A stretch of DNA of 64,000 nucleotides from Streptomyces spinoverrucosus (GTDB lineage: Bacteria > Actinomycetota > Actinomycetes > Streptomycetales > Streptomycetaceae). The translations under genes and the position numbers were made by a program. Position 1 is the stretch's first letter. Each line of letters opens with the position of its first letter. The notes beneath the pieces are model-generated. The model was not told where the DNA came from. It made no database searches and saw only the letters and a list, made by a program, of their open reading frames with translations. Shown piece after piece: positions 7,151 through 15,487 of this stretch. The DNA lies in assembly GCF_015712165.1 (NCBI RefSeq), contig NZ_JADPZX010000001.1:2728001-2792000 (forward strand), written 5' to 3'.

Positions 7151-8296
7151 TCAGGCGCTGCGGCGCGTCACGAACTCGGCGAGGGCGAGCAGCCCGCCCG
7201 CGGCCTCCGGGTCGGGAATCGCGCGGGACAGCTCCTGCATCGCCCGCGCCATCCGCTCGGACGCCTGGACCTGCGCCCAGTCCCGCCCGCCGGCCCGCTC
7301 CACGGCCAGCACCGTGGGCTCCAGATCACCGCCGTCGTACGGCACTTCGTACAACTCGGCGAGTTCTACGGCGGCCGGTGTCCCGGAGACCAGCGCGGCC
7401 ACCACCGGCAGGGACTTCTTGCGGGCCGCCAGGTCCGCTCCGACCGGCTTGCCGGTGCGGCCCGGGTCACCCCATATGCCGATGACGTCGTCGATGAGCT
7501 GGAAGGCGAGCCCGGCCTCCCGGCCGAACGCGTCCAGCGCCTCGACATCACCCGCGGCCGCCCCGGCGTACAGCGCGCCGAGCGCGCACGCGCACCCGAG
7601 CAGCGCCCCGGTCTTGGCCTCAGCCATGGCGAGCACCTCGTCGAGGGTGACCTCCGAGGGGCCGCGCCGCTCCATCGCCGTGTCGGCCTGCTGGCCCTCG
7701 CACAGTTCGACGACACAGGCCGCGAGCCGGGCGGCGGCGGCCGCGGACGCCGGGTGCGGATCCTCCGCGAGCAGCCGCAGGGCGAGCGCCTGGAGGGCGT
7801 CCCCGGCGAGGATCGCGGCGGTGTCGCCGAACACCGTCCACGCGGTCGCTCGGTGCCGGCGGGTGGTGTCCCGGTCCATCACGTCGTCGTGCAGCAGCGT
7901 GAAGTTGTGCACCAGCTCCACCGCCGCGGCCGCCCGCACCGCGCTCGCCTGTGCCCCGGGGCCGCCGAGCGCGGCGGCCCCGGCGAGGACGAGCGCCGGC
8001 CGGATCGCCTTGCCCGCGTTGCCGGTCGCCGGGGTGCCGTCCGCGTGCTCCCAGCCGAAGTGGTAGCGCGCGATCCGGCGCATCGCACCGGGCAACGAGT
8101 CGACCGCCGAGCGCAGTTCGGGGTCCACCGACGCCCGCGCACGCTCCAGGATCACCGCCGCCTCGGGACCGTCGAGCGGCCCCGGCCCGCTGTCCGCCTG
8201 GGTCGCGATGGAACTCCGCCTTTCGGACGCCCCGGCAGGACGCCGCCCGCGCTGCGCCGGGGGCTGGTTCGTCGACTCGGTCACGGACTCGGTCAT
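7151..8296 (-). CDS. polyprenyl synthetase, probable cargo of the adjacent encapsulin
   Basis: Trans-isoprenyl diphosphate synthase, 381 aa from the ATG at 8296. The first aspartate-rich motif is LLHDDVMDRDTTRR, the second is FQLIDDVIGIWGD, and GKAIRPALVLAG is the substrate-binding G-K-x-x-R-P box. Such enzymes condense isopentenyl diphosphate with an allylic diphosphate to give GPP, FPP or GGPP; the chain length cannot be read safely. The first 60-70 residues are disordered, rich in Pro, Ala, Ser and Arg, and absent from ordinary members, which is where encapsulin cargo-loading segments lie. The frame remains open to 8395, so a longer N-terminus is possible. It lies about 120 bp downstream of the shell gene on the same strand. 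Confidence 0.9.
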   Translation of the reverse strand: MTESVTESTNQPPAQRGRRPAGASERRSSIATQADSGPGPLDGPEAAVILERARASVDPELRSAVDSLPGAMRRIARYHFGWEHADGTPATGNAGKAIRPALVLAGAAALGGPGAQASAVRAAAAVELVHNFTLLHDDVMDRDTTRRHRATAWTVFGDTAAILAGDALQALALRLLAEDPHPASAAAAARLAACVVELCEGQQADTAMERRGPSEVTLDEVLAMAEAKTGALLGCACALGALYAGAAAGDVEALDAFGREAGLAFQLIDDVIGIWGDPGRTGKPVGADLAARKKSLPVVAALVSGTPAAVELAELYEVPYDGGDLEPTVLAVERAGGRDWAQVQASERMARAMQELSRAIPDPEAAGGLLALAEFVTRRSA

Positions 8297-8414
8297 GGGA
8301 TCGAGGTCCCCCCTCGGAGAGTCTGCGGACAGCGGCGCTTCCGCTCCGGCCGGGCGCGTACCCCGAGGTGTACCCACCCTGGCGGGCGGGGACACGACAC
8401 ACGGACCGGGAGGG

Positions 8415-9821
8415 TCACCGCCAGCGGCCGATCTCGACGTTCTCCAGCACGCCGAGCGCGTCCGGCACCAGAACCGCCGCCGAGTAGTAGGCCGTCACCA
8501 GGTACTTGATGATGGCCTGTTCGTTGATGCCCATGAACCGCACCGACAGGCTGGGCTCGATCTCGTCCGGGATGCCGGACTGGCGCAGACCGATCACACC
8601 CTGCTCCGCATCACCGAGGCGCATCGCGATGATCGAGCTGGTCCGGGCCTCGGTGACCGGGATCTTGTTGCACGGGTAGATCGGGACACCGCGCCAGGTC
8701 GGGATGCGGTTGCCGGCGACGTCGATCGTCTCGGGCACCAGGCCCCGCTTGTTGAGCTCACGGCCGAACGCGGCGATCGCGCGCGGGTGGGCCAGGAACA
8801 TCTTGGTGCCGCGCCGGCGGCTGAGCAGCTCGTCCATGTCGTCCGGGCTGGGCACCCCGTCGTGCGGCTGGATCCGCTGGTCGTACTCGCAGTTGTTCAG
8901 CAACCCGAACTCACGGTTGTTGATCAGCTCGTGTTCCTGGCGTTCCTTCAACGCTTCGACGGTCAGCCTGAGCTGCTGCTCGGTCTGGTTCATCGGCTGG
9001 TTGTACAGGTCGGCCACGCGCGTGTGGATGCGCAGCACGGTCTGGGCGATGCTCAGTTCGTACTCTCGGGGCCGGGCCTCGTAGTCCACGAAGGTGTGCG
9101 GGATGTCCGGCTCGCCCGCGTGACCGGAGGCGAGGTCGATCTCCTTCTCGCCGAACTTGTTGGTGCGCTGCTGCGGAATGGACCGCTGCTGCTCAAGGTG
9201 CTCGCGCAGCGAGTCCGCGCGCTCGGCGAGCTGCTCGACGTGCTGGCGGGTCAGGACAAGGATCGTGCAGGGCGTGATCGCGCGGGCCGTGTACTCCCAG
9301 ATGGCGTCCGGGTCGAGCAGCGCCTGCTCGCCCAGGTAGGCGCCGTCGGCGAGCACACCGAGGCTCTCGTCGTCGCCGTACGGGCCGGTGCCGATCTTCT
9401 CCACCCTGCCGTGCGCCAGCAGGTACACCTCGTCGGTCTGGTTGCCGAAGTCGGCGATGACCTCGCCAGCGGCGATCTCGCGCTGCTCACAGCGCTGAGC
9501 GAGCTCGGTCAGCACCTCCTCGTCCTCGTACGACCGCAGCGCCGGCAGCTCGCCCAGCTCCGCGGGGATGACCTCGACACGGTCGCCGGTCTTCACGAAG
9601 GTGATGCGTCCGTCACCCACGGCGTAACTGAGCCGCCGGTTCACGCGGTACGTGCCACCTTGCACGTCCACCCATGGCAGCATGCGCAGCAGCCAGCGCG
9701 AGCTGATCTCCTGCATCTGGGGTGCGGACTTGGTCGTGGTGGCCAGGTTCCGCGCGGCCGCCGTGCCGAGACTCTGCTGCGGCTTCGTCTGCTCCGTGCG
9801 GACCTCTTCGCCTACCGACAT
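8415..9821 (-). CDS. family 2B encapsulin shell protein with cNMP-binding-like insertion (EshA-like)
   Basis: Shell protein of a proteinaceous nanocompartment, 468 aa. The N-terminal arm and first HK97-type segment cover residues about 1-105 ([24 protein letters not shown]). A cyclic-nucleotide-binding-like domain is inserted at about 108-210 ([31 protein letters not shown]). The HK97 fold resumes from about 225 to the end ([58 protein letters not shown]). This is the architecture of family 2B encapsulins such as S. griseus EshA, which older annotations call cNMP-binding regulators. Known family 2 cargos include polyprenyl transferases and terpene cyclases, and the next gene is a polyprenyl synthetase. 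GGGAGGG precedes the ATG by nine bases. Confidence 0.93.
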   Translation of the reverse strand: MSVGEEVRTEQTKPQQSLGTAAARNLATTTKSAPQMQEISSRWLLRMLPWVDVQGGTYRVNRRLSYAVGDGRITFVKTGDRVEVIPAELGELPALRSYEDEEVLTELAQRCEQREIAAGEVIADFGNQTDEVYLLAHGRVEKIGTGPYGDDESLGVLADGAYLGEQALLDPDAIWEYTARAITPCTILVLTRQHVEQLAERADSLREHLEQQRSIPQQRTNKFGEKEIDLASGHAGEPDIPHTFVDYEARPREYELSIAQTVLRIHTRVADLYNQPMNQTEQQLRLTVEALKERQEHELINNREFGLLNNCEYDQRIQPHDGVPSPDDMDELLSRRRGTKMFLAHPRAIAAFGRELNKRGLVPETIDVAGNRIPTWRGVPIYPCNKIPVTEARTSSIIAMRLGDAEQGVIGLRQSGIPDEIEPSLSVRFMGINEQAIIKYLVTAYYSAAVLVPDALGVLENVEIGRWR

Positions 9822-10110
9822 AAGGAATTGCCCTCCCGGTCATGCCCTGGCAGCGGATTTCGCCGGGCACCGATCTCCGAGGGAAAGCCTTCCAGCACGG
9901 AGCGTGTTCGTGCTATTACACGAAAGAGCGGGAATGGATCAACTCCCGCTGGGCACACATGGGTTCCTCCTCGAGCGATGCACTGCGCCCTGACCGAATC
10001 GGCTCGTTCGCCGTGCGAACGGATGGTTCCGTTTCTCCGCGATTCGGTACAAGCAGCGTGTACGAGGCGGCCGCGACGGGCGGTCGTCGCGCCGCACGAA
10101 GGAGGCACTC

Positions 10111-10701
10111 ATGGCCTCACCCTTGTCCGCGAACCGTTTCCTCGACTGCCTGCGGGACGAAGGCCTCACCGTCGTCGAGGTGGGCGACTGGAGAGACCAC
10201 AACCGCAACCACGTGGGACCGTGGGGCCCCGTGCACGGCGTGATGATCCACCACACCGTGACCCGGGGCAGCGCCTACACGGTGGAGCTCTGCCGGAAGG
10301 GCTACGAGGGCCTGCCCGGCCCGCTGTGCCACGGCGTCATCACCAAGGACGGCAGGGTCCACCTCGTCGGCTACGGCCGCGCCAACCACGCGGGCCTCGG
10401 CGACGACGACGTCCTGCGCGCGGTGATCGCGGAGAAGGCACTGCCGCCGGACAACGAGAAGAACACCGACGGCAACCGCCACTTCTACGGCTTCGAGTGC
10501 GAGAACCTCGGCGACGGCGAGGACCCCTGGCCCGAGGCGCAGCTGGAGGCCGTCGAGCGGGGGGCCGCGGCGGTGTGCCGCGCGCACGGCTGGACGCACC
10601 GCTCGGTCATCGGTCACCTGGAGTGGCAGCCGGGGAAGGTGGACCCGCGCGGGTTCACGATGGACGCGATGCGCCGGCGGATCGCCGAGCGGCTGAAGTA
10701 G
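10111..10701 (+). CDS. N-acetylmuramoyl-L-alanine amidase (amidase_2/PGRP type)
   Basis: A 196-aa zinc amidase that would cleave the MurNAc-L-Ala bond of peptidoglycan. Likely ligands and active-site residues lie in VMIHHTVTRGS (residues about 44-54), in GRANHAGLGD, and in the C-terminal GHLEWQPGKVDPRGF. No signal peptide or cell-wall-binding domain is visible, so, like phage endolysins, it must reach the wall by another route or act on released fragments. No other phage gene is nearby. GGAGGCACTC precedes the ATG. It is divergent from the encapsulin gene; the 289-bp gap should hold both promoters. Confidence 0.88.
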   Translation: MASPLSANRFLDCLRDEGLTVVEVGDWRDHNRNHVGPWGPVHGVMIHHTVTRGSAYTVELCRKGYEGLPGPLCHGVITKDGRVHLVGYGRANHAGLGDDDVLRAVIAEKALPPDNEKNTDGNRHFYGFECENLGDGEDPWPEAQLEAVERGAAAVCRAHGWTHRSVIGHLEWQPGKVDPRGFTMDAMRRRIAERLK

Positions 10702-10722
10702 CCCACGGGCGACAATGGCCGG

Positions 10723-11625
10723 GTGACCAGCCCCGACACCCTCGCGACCCTGCACCCGCGGCTCCCCTCCCCGGTCCGGGAGGCGCACGACGACCGCTTC
10801 GCGCGGCGGGGCGTACGGCTTCTCCTCAAGCGTGACGACCTGATCCACCCCGACCTCATCGGCAACAAGTGGCGCAAGCTCGCGCCCAACCTCACCGCGG
10901 CGCACGGCCGCACGATCCTCACCTTCGGTGGCGCGTACTCCAACCATCTGCGCGCCACCGCCGCCGCGGGCCGCCTCCTCGGTCTCGCCACCGTCGGCGT
11001 GGTCCGCGGCCAGGAACTCGCCGACCGGCCCCTCAACCCCTGCCTCGCCCGGTGCGCGGCCGACGGCATGCTTCTGCAATTCGTCGACAGGTCGACGTAT
11101 CGCCGCAAGACCGACCCGGACACCCTCGCCGCCCTGCTGCGCGAGGTCGGCGCCGAGGACGCGTACGTGGTCCCCGAAGGCGGCAGTAACTCAGCGGCCG
11201 TACGCGGCTGCCGGGCTCTCGGCGAGGAGCTGCGCGGGCAGGCGGACGTCGTCGCGATCGCCTGCGGAACGGGCGGCACCCTTGCGGGGCTGGCGGCGGG
11301 GCTGGGCCCGGGGCAGCGGGCGCTGGGGATACCGGTGCTCAAGGGCGGCTTCCTGCCCGCCGACATACGGCACCTCCAGGCGGCCGCCTTCGGCGGGCCG
11401 CGCGGCGACTGGCACCTAGACGACCGCTTCCACTTCGGCGGCTACGCCCGCACCACCGACGAACTCGACTCCTTCGCCGCGGACTTCGAGAACCGGCACG
11501 GGCTGCCCGTCGAGCGTCTGTATGTCGCCAAAATGCTGTACGGACTTGCCGCCCTGGCCGAGGAGGGCGCCTTCGCGCGCGGGAGCACGGTCGCGGCCGT
11601 CGTCACCGGCCGGCCCTTTCCCTGA
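10723..11625 (+). CDS. PLP-dependent D-cysteine desulfhydrase / ACC deaminase family protein
   Basis: A 300-aa fold-type II PLP enzyme. The Schiff-base lysine is in LIGNKWRKL (near residue 48), the phosphate-binding glycine loop in ACGTGGTLAGL (about 184-194), and FGGAYSNHLRATAAAG is the family signature. The family contains D-cysteine desulfhydrases and 1-aminocyclopropane-1-carboxylate deaminases; which reaction is carried out here cannot be decided. It starts with GTG at 10723, about 20 bp after the amidase stop, so it may be co-transcribed with it. It converges on the antiporter gene with only 6 bp between stops. Confidence 0.88.
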   Translation: MTSPDTLATLHPRLPSPVREAHDDRFARRGVRLLLKRDDLIHPDLIGNKWRKLAPNLTAAHGRTILTFGGAYSNHLRATAAAGRLLGLATVGVVRGQELADRPLNPCLARCAADGMLLQFVDRSTYRRKTDPDTLAALLREVGAEDAYVVPEGGSNSAAVRGCRALGEELRGQADVVAIACGTGGTLAGLAAGLGPGQRALGIPVLKGGFLPADIRHLQAAAFGGPRGDWHLDDRFHFGGYARTTDELDSFAADFENRHGLPVERLYVAKMLYGLAALAEEGAFARGSTVAAVVTGRPFP

Positions 11626-11631
11626 ACCCGC

Positions 11632-13227
11632 TCAGGTCGTTTCCCGGTACGCCGCCGCCTCCTCCAGATCCAGCCGGCGCAGCAGCGTCCGCAGCATCTC
11701 GTCGTCGATATACCGACCGTCGCGCAGCTTCACGAACACCTCGCGCTCGGCGCTGATCATCTCGCGGGCGAGGCGGCGGTAGGTGTCGTCGGCGGTCTCG
11801 CCGGTGATGGGGTTGGGCTGGCCGAGGCGTTCCCAGACGGCGTTGCGGCGGCGTTCCAACACCGCGCGCAGCCGGGCGGCGAGCGGCTCGGGCAGGGCGT
11901 TGCGCTCGTCGGCGAGGAGTTCGTCGAGGCGCTGCTCGGCGACGCGGGACGCCTGGGCCTGGGCGTTGCCCTCGGCGAGTGTCTCGGCCTGGACGTCCCG
12001 GCCGGGCAGTTTCAGCAGCCGGATCAGCGGGGGCAGGCTGAGGCCCTGGAACACGAGGGTGCCGATGACCGTGGTGAAGGTCAGAAAGAGAATCAGGTTG
12101 CGGCCGGGGAAGGGCTCGCCGCCCTCCACGGTCTGCGGGATCGAGAAGGCGATGGCGAGCGAGACCACGCCCCGCATCCCGGCCCAGGAAATGATGAACG
12201 CGCCCTTCCAGGTGGGGTTCGCCTCGCGTTCCCGGATCCGCGCCGACAGCATCCGGGGCAGGAAGGCCGACGGATACACCCACACGAAACGGGCCACGAC
12301 GACCACCAGGAAAACGGCAACCGCGTACCAGGCGGCCTCCAGTCCCTCGTACTCCCCGAGCCCCTCGAGCACCACCGGCAGCTGGAGGCCGATGAGGGCG
12401 AAGACCGAGGACTCCAGGACGAAGGCGACCATCTTCCACACCGCGTCCTCCTGGAGGCGGGTGGCGAAATCGACCTCCCACGCGCGGTGTCCGAGAAAGA
12501 GGGCGACCACGACGACCGCGAGGACACCGGAGGCGTGCACCTCCTCGGCGACGGCGTACGCGACGAACGGGATCAACAGGGAGAGGGTGTTCTGGAGGAG
12601 GGGCTCCTTGAGGTGGGTGCGCAGCCAGTGGATCGGCACCATGAGGACGATTCCGACGCCGATGCCGCCGATCGCCGCGATCAGGAACTCGCCGATTCCG
12701 CCGGCCCAGGTGGCGCCCTCGCCGACGGCGGCCGCGAGGGCGACGCGGTAGGCGGTGATCGCCGTGGCGTCGTTCACCAGGGACTCGCCCTGGAGGATCG
12801 TGGTGATCCGGGACGGCAGTCCGACCCGGCGTGCGATCGCCGTGGCGGCGACCGCGTCCGGCGGCGCCACCACCGCGCCCAGCACCAGCGCCGCGGTCAG
12901 CGGCAGACCCGGGACGATCACATAGGCGGCCCAGCCGACGACGAAGGTCGCGAAGAGCACGTACCCGACCGACAGGAGCGCGACGGGCCGCAGTTGCGCG
13001 CGCAGGTCGAGGTAGGAGCTGTCGGTGGCCGCGGTGTGCAGCAGCGGCGGCAGGATCAGCGGCAGCACGATGTGCGGGTCGAGGTGGTAGTCCGGGACTC
13101 CGGGGATGTACGACACCGCGAGGCCGACCGCGACCAGCAGCAGCGGCGCGGGTACGGGGGTGCGCCGGCCGACCGCGGCGATCGCGGCACTGCCCGCCAC
13201 CAGCATCAGCAGTGGCATCACGTCCAT
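11632..13227 (-). CDS. Na+/H+ antiporter (CPA1/NhaP type)
   Basis: A 531-aa integral membrane cation/proton antiporter with about 12 hydrophobic helices from residue 4 (MPLLMLVAGSAAIAAV) to about 405. VVAPPDAVAATAIARR and ESLVNDATAITAYR contain the paired acidic residues of the CPA ion-binding site, and ISWAGMRGVVSLAIAF is the conserved late helix. A cytosolic C-terminal tail of about 120 charged residues follows (LAEGNAQAQASRVAEQRLDE). An open frame runs up to 13467, but the ATG at 13227 begins the first helix and is the natural start. It probably contributes to pH and sodium homeostasis. It is divergent from the UBP zinc-finger gene. Confidence 0.92.
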   Translation of the reverse strand: MDVMPLLMLVAGSAAIAAVGRRTPVPAPLLLVAVGLAVSYIPGVPDYHLDPHIVLPLILPPLLHTAATDSSYLDLRAQLRPVALLSVGYVLFATFVVGWAAYVIVPGLPLTAALVLGAVVAPPDAVAATAIARRVGLPSRITTILQGESLVNDATAITAYRVALAAAVGEGATWAGGIGEFLIAAIGGIGVGIVLMVPIHWLRTHLKEPLLQNTLSLLIPFVAYAVAEEVHASGVLAVVVVALFLGHRAWEVDFATRLQEDAVWKMVAFVLESSVFALIGLQLPVVLEGLGEYEGLEAAWYAVAVFLVVVVARFVWVYPSAFLPRMLSARIREREANPTWKGAFIISWAGMRGVVSLAIAFSIPQTVEGGEPFPGRNLILFLTFTTVIGTLVFQGLSLPPLIRLLKLPGRDVQAETLAEGNAQAQASRVAEQRLDELLADERNALPEPLAARLRAVLERRRNAVWERLGQPNPITGETADDTYRRLAREMISAEREVFVKLRDGRYIDDEMLRTLLRRLDLEEAAAYRETT

Positions 13228-13288
13228 GGTTCTCGCCCACCCTCGTTCTCGGCGCGACCTTCGCCACGCCCGTCGTAACCTGGCAATC

Positions 13289-13549
13289 ATGAAACAGTGC
13301 ACGCACTCCGACGAGCTGCCGCACCAGGAACCCGGCCCTCTCAGCGAGACCTGCCCCGTGTGTCTGGCGGAGGGAGTGCATCCCGTGCAGCTGCGGCTGT
13401 GTCTCACCTGCGGCTTTGTCGGCTGCTGCGACTCCTCACCGGGCCGGCACGCGACCGAGCATTTCAAGGAGTCCGGTCATCCGGTGATGAGGACGTTCGA
13501 ACCGGGGGAGAATTGGCGATGGTGCTTCGTGGACCACGTGCTCGTGTGA
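13289..13549 (+). CDS. UBP-type zinc-finger protein
   Basis: An 86-aa protein that is almost entirely a zf-UBP domain: CTHSDELP, CPVCLAEG, LRLCLTCGFVGCCDSS, HATEHFKESGHPV, and a terminal WRWCFVDHVLV. This gives the ordered Cys/His ligands of three zinc sites. In eukaryotes the domain binds the free ubiquitin C-terminus; in actinobacteria, which have no ubiquitin, the ligand is unknown. It often sits beside Na+/H+ antiporter genes, as it does here, divergently with 61 bp between starts, so shared regulation is likely. Confidence 0.85.
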   Translation: MKQCTHSDELPHQEPGPLSETCPVCLAEGVHPVQLRLCLTCGFVGCCDSSPGRHATEHFKESGHPVMRTFEPGENWRWCFVDHVLV

Positions 13550-13574
13550 CCGCCTCGTGACCTCCCGAACCGAC

Positions 13575-13600
13575 GGTTCGAGCGTCTGACGTGTGGGTAC
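13575..13600 (+). promoter_or_regulatory. SigB-type stress promoter upstream of ushX-sigH
   Basis: GGTT at 13575-13578, a 16-nt spacer, and GGGTAC at 13595-13600 match the Streptomyces SigB/SigH-group consensus GNNT-N14-16-GGGTAC/T exactly. It lies about 210 bp before the anti-sigma start. Autoregulation by this sigma group is known in S. coelicolor. Confidence 0.6.
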
Positions 13601-13667
13601 GTCAATCCGGCGCGCGCTCTTCCCAATTGGGGGCGCCCACCCTCTAGCCACTGTGCGTATTCATGTG

Positions 13668-13682
13668 TTTACTATGAGTGAC
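13668..13682. promoter_or_regulatory. BldD box upstream of ushX-sigH
   Basis: The 15-mer TTTACTATGAGTGAC matches nine of ten fixed positions of the BldD consensus nTnACnCWGnGTnAn. In S. coelicolor BldD, with its cofactor c-di-GMP, represses one of the sigH promoters, so position and sequence agree. Confidence 0.65.
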
Positions 13683-13809
13683 AGCAAGGGGTTGGGGTCC
13701 CGGGGACAGGTAGGTTCCTGGCGCGGTAGCGTCACCGCTGAACACACTTCGCGTTACCCCGAGGGGCGACCATCGGCCCCGTAGAGCTTGTACCACCTTG
13801 GAGGTGAGG

Positions 13810-14223
13810 GTGTCCCAGATCGCAGGCGAGCCCGCGACCCAGGACTTCGTGGAAGTCCGGCTGCCGGCCGCGGGTGCCTACCTGTCGGTGCTGCGGACGG
13901 CCACGGCCGGCCTCGCGGCCCGTTTGGACTTCACCCTCGACGAGATCGAGGACCTGCGCATCGCGGTGGACGAGGCCTGCGCGATCCTGCTCCAGCAGGC
14001 CGTGCCCGGCTCGGTGCTCAGCTGTGTCTTCCGGCTCGTCGACGACTCGCTGGAGGTCACCGTCTCGGCGCCCACGACCGACGGTCACGCCCCGTCGCGG
14101 GACACCTTCGCCTGGACCGTGCTGTCCGCCCTCGCGGGCAAGGTCTCCTCCGCCGTGGACGACGACAAAACCGTTTCGATCAGCCTCTACAAACAGCGCG
14201 GCGCGGGACCCGGGCCGGCGTGA
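13810..14223 (+). CDS. ushX: anti-sigma factor of the RsbW/HATPase family (UshX/PrsH-like)
   Basis: A 137-aa GHKL-ATPase-fold anti-sigma factor that should hold the downstream SigB-group sigma inactive. The N-box region is LRIAVDEACAILLQQAV (residues about 52-68), followed by a C-terminal FAWTVLSALAGKVSSAVDDD. The glycine-rich ATP lid is shortened, as in several Streptomyces homologues. The frame is open to a TTG at 13798, but GGAGG sits five bases before the GTG at 13810, which is preferred. The symbol rests on synteny with the S. coelicolor ushX-sigH pair as well as family membership. Confidence 0.85.
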   Translation: MSQIAGEPATQDFVEVRLPAAGAYLSVLRTATAGLAARLDFTLDEIEDLRIAVDEACAILLQQAVPGSVLSCVFRLVDDSLEVTVSAPTTDGHAPSRDTFAWTVLSALAGKVSSAVDDDKTVSISLYKQRGAGPGPA

Positions 14224-14292
14224 GGAACGGGGACGGGCCGGTGCGGGACGAAGAGCGCGGCACACGGGAGCTGCCGACGGGGGTGCCCTCGG

Positions 14293-14330
14293 GTACCCCT
14301 GGCTCGAGCGGAGCCGAGAGCTTGGGGGAC
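14293..14330 (+). repeat. dispersed palindromic repeat, copy A
   Basis: Contains CCCCTGGCTCGAGCGGAGCC then GAGAGCTTGGGGG, an interrupted palindrome of a type scattered through Streptomyces genomes. It lies between ushX and sigH. Confidence 0.7.
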
Positions 14331-14511
14331 GATCCGAGCGGTGCCCGTCGCATGACGGACGGCATCGACGGCATCCCCGAGCAGGCCCGGCCACACCCGG
14401 AGGACGACTCCGACTCGACGGAGGCCGGCTTCCTGGACGACGGGCAGCGGGATCAGGAGGGTGCCGTGCAGAGTACGCCTCTGGAGCGGCGGATCGGGGT
14501 GTCCCCTGGCC

Positions 14512-14552
14512 ATGGGGGTCCCCCGCTCGAGCGAAGTCGAGAGTGGGGGAGG
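14512..14552 (+). repeat. dispersed palindromic repeat, copy B
   Basis: TCCCCCGCTCGAGCGAAG followed by TCGAGAGTGGGGGA can fold into a hairpin (TCCCCC/GGGGGA plus CTCGA/TCGAG). It is related to copy A 220 bp upstream and lies 36 bp before the sigH ATG. Confidence 0.75.
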
Positions 14553-14587
14553 AGGCGAGGGCTCGGGGAAGGGCGACGGGCGGGACG

Positions 14588-15463
14588 ATGAGCGAGCACG
14601 AGCGATACGCGGAGCAGGACGTGCAGGACGTGCCCGACGCGCAGCACAACGCGCACGACACGCCTGACACGGCGGCCGCGCGCGGCGCACAGCCCACGCA
14701 CCACGATCCGCAGGACCGCAGCGGAGCGCGTGCGCTGTTCGTGGAGCTGCGCCGACTGAAGGACGGCAGCCCGGAGTACGCGGAGCTGCGCAACCAGCTG
14801 GTCCGGATGCACCTGCCGCTCGTCGAGCACCTCGCGCGCCGCTTCCGCAACCGCGGCGAGCCGCTGGACGACCTCACCCAGGTCGCCACCATCGGCCTGA
14901 TCAAGTCCGTCGACCGCTTCGACCCGGACCGCGGCGTCGAGTTCTCGACGTACGCGACACCGACGGTCGTCGGCGAGATCAAGCGGCACTTCCGCGACAA
15001 GGGCTGGGCGGTGCGCGTGCCGCGCCGGCTCCAGGAGCTGCGGCTGTCGCTGACCACGGCGACCGCCGAGCTGTCGCAGCTGCACGGCCGCTCCCCCACG
15101 GTCCACGAGCTCGCCGAGAAGCTGGCGATCTCGGAGGAGGAGGTCCTGGAGGGCCTGGAGTCCGCCAACGCGTACTCCACGCTGTCCCTGGACGTCCCGG
15201 ACACCGACGACGAGTCCCCGGCCGTAGCCGACACCCTCGGCGCGGAGGACGAGGCGCTGGAGGGCGTGGAGTACCGGGAGTCGCTCAAGCCGCTCCTGGA
15301 GGACCTCCCGCCGCGTGAGAAGCGGATCCTGCTGCTGCGCTTCTTCGGCAACATGACCCAGTCGCAGATCGCTCAGGAGGTCGGCATCTCGCAGATGCAC
15401 GTGTCCCGGCTCCTCGCCCGGACGCTGGCGCAGTTGCGGGAGAAGCTGCTGGTCGAGGAGTAG
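14588..15463 (+). CDS. sigH: stress-response sigma factor of the SigB/SigF group
   Basis: A 291-aa group 3 sigma factor controlling osmotic/stress and developmental genes. After an acidic 50-residue N-terminus come region 2 (LVRMHLPLVEHLARRF, LDDLTQVATIGLIKSVDRFDP, FSTYATPTVVGEIKRHFRD), region 3 (VRVPRRLQELRLSLTTATAEL) and region 4 (LPPREKRILLLRFFGNMTQSQIAQEVGISQMHVSRLLART), matching SigB-type proteins along the whole length. In S. coelicolor SigH is made as several N-terminal forms and processed by proteolysis, so upstream starts could be used. A frame in register is open further upstream but reads as non-protein sequence. It is controlled by UshX encoded upstream, the SigB-type promoter and BldD. 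Confidence 0.9.
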   Translation: MSEHERYAEQDVQDVPDAQHNAHDTPDTAAARGAQPTHHDPQDRSGARALFVELRRLKDGSPEYAELRNQLVRMHLPLVEHLARRFRNRGEPLDDLTQVATIGLIKSVDRFDPDRGVEFSTYATPTVVGEIKRHFRDKGWAVRVPRRLQELRLSLTTATAELSQLHGRSPTVHELAEKLAISEEEVLEGLESANAYSTLSLDVPDTDDESPAVADTLGAEDEALEGVEYRESLKPLLEDLPPREKRILLLRFFGNMTQSQIAQEVGISQMHVSRLLARTLAQLREKLLVEE

Positions 15464-15486
15464 CCGGCCGGTCGAGGCCGGCCGGC
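15463..15486. terminator. hairpin between convergent sigH and membrane-protein gene
   Basis: GCCGGCC and GGCCGGC form a stem around a six-base loop immediately after the sigH stop and before the stop of the convergent gene. No T run is present. It is plausibly a bidirectional terminator. Confidence 0.5.
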
Positions 15487-15487
15487 G

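Larger units (their letters stand above)
14241..14591 (+). other. open frame between ushX and sigH, possible detached N-terminal extension of SigH
   Basis: From a GTG at 14241 (17 bp after ushX) an open frame of 116 codons runs to a TGA that overlaps the sigH ATG (ATGA at 14588-14591). Residues about 37-75 (MTDGIDGIPEQARPHPEDD and following) have an acidic composition like sigma-factor N-terminal regions. The parts made of the two palindromic repeats read as filler (GTPGSSGAESLGD, GHGGPPLERSREW). It is not in frame with sigH. Either it is a small coupled gene, or the repeats have shifted the frame of a longer SigH form. Confidence 0.4.

Noticed and set aside
8415..9821. Reading this gene as a Crp-type transcription regulator because of its cNMP-binding domain
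   Set aside because: No DNA-binding helix-turn-helix is present, and the flanking parts match the encapsulin shell fold.
10111..10701. Prophage remnant marked by the signal-less amidase
   Set aside because: No holin, integrase, structural phage genes or attachment-site repeats are nearby. Such amidases are also ordinary chromosomal genes in Streptomyces.
13874..14587. Long in-frame N-terminal extension of sigH starting inside ushX
   Set aside because: In that frame the sequence reads as arginine/glycine-rich non-protein composition and lies out of frame over ushX. The protein-like stretch is in another frame.
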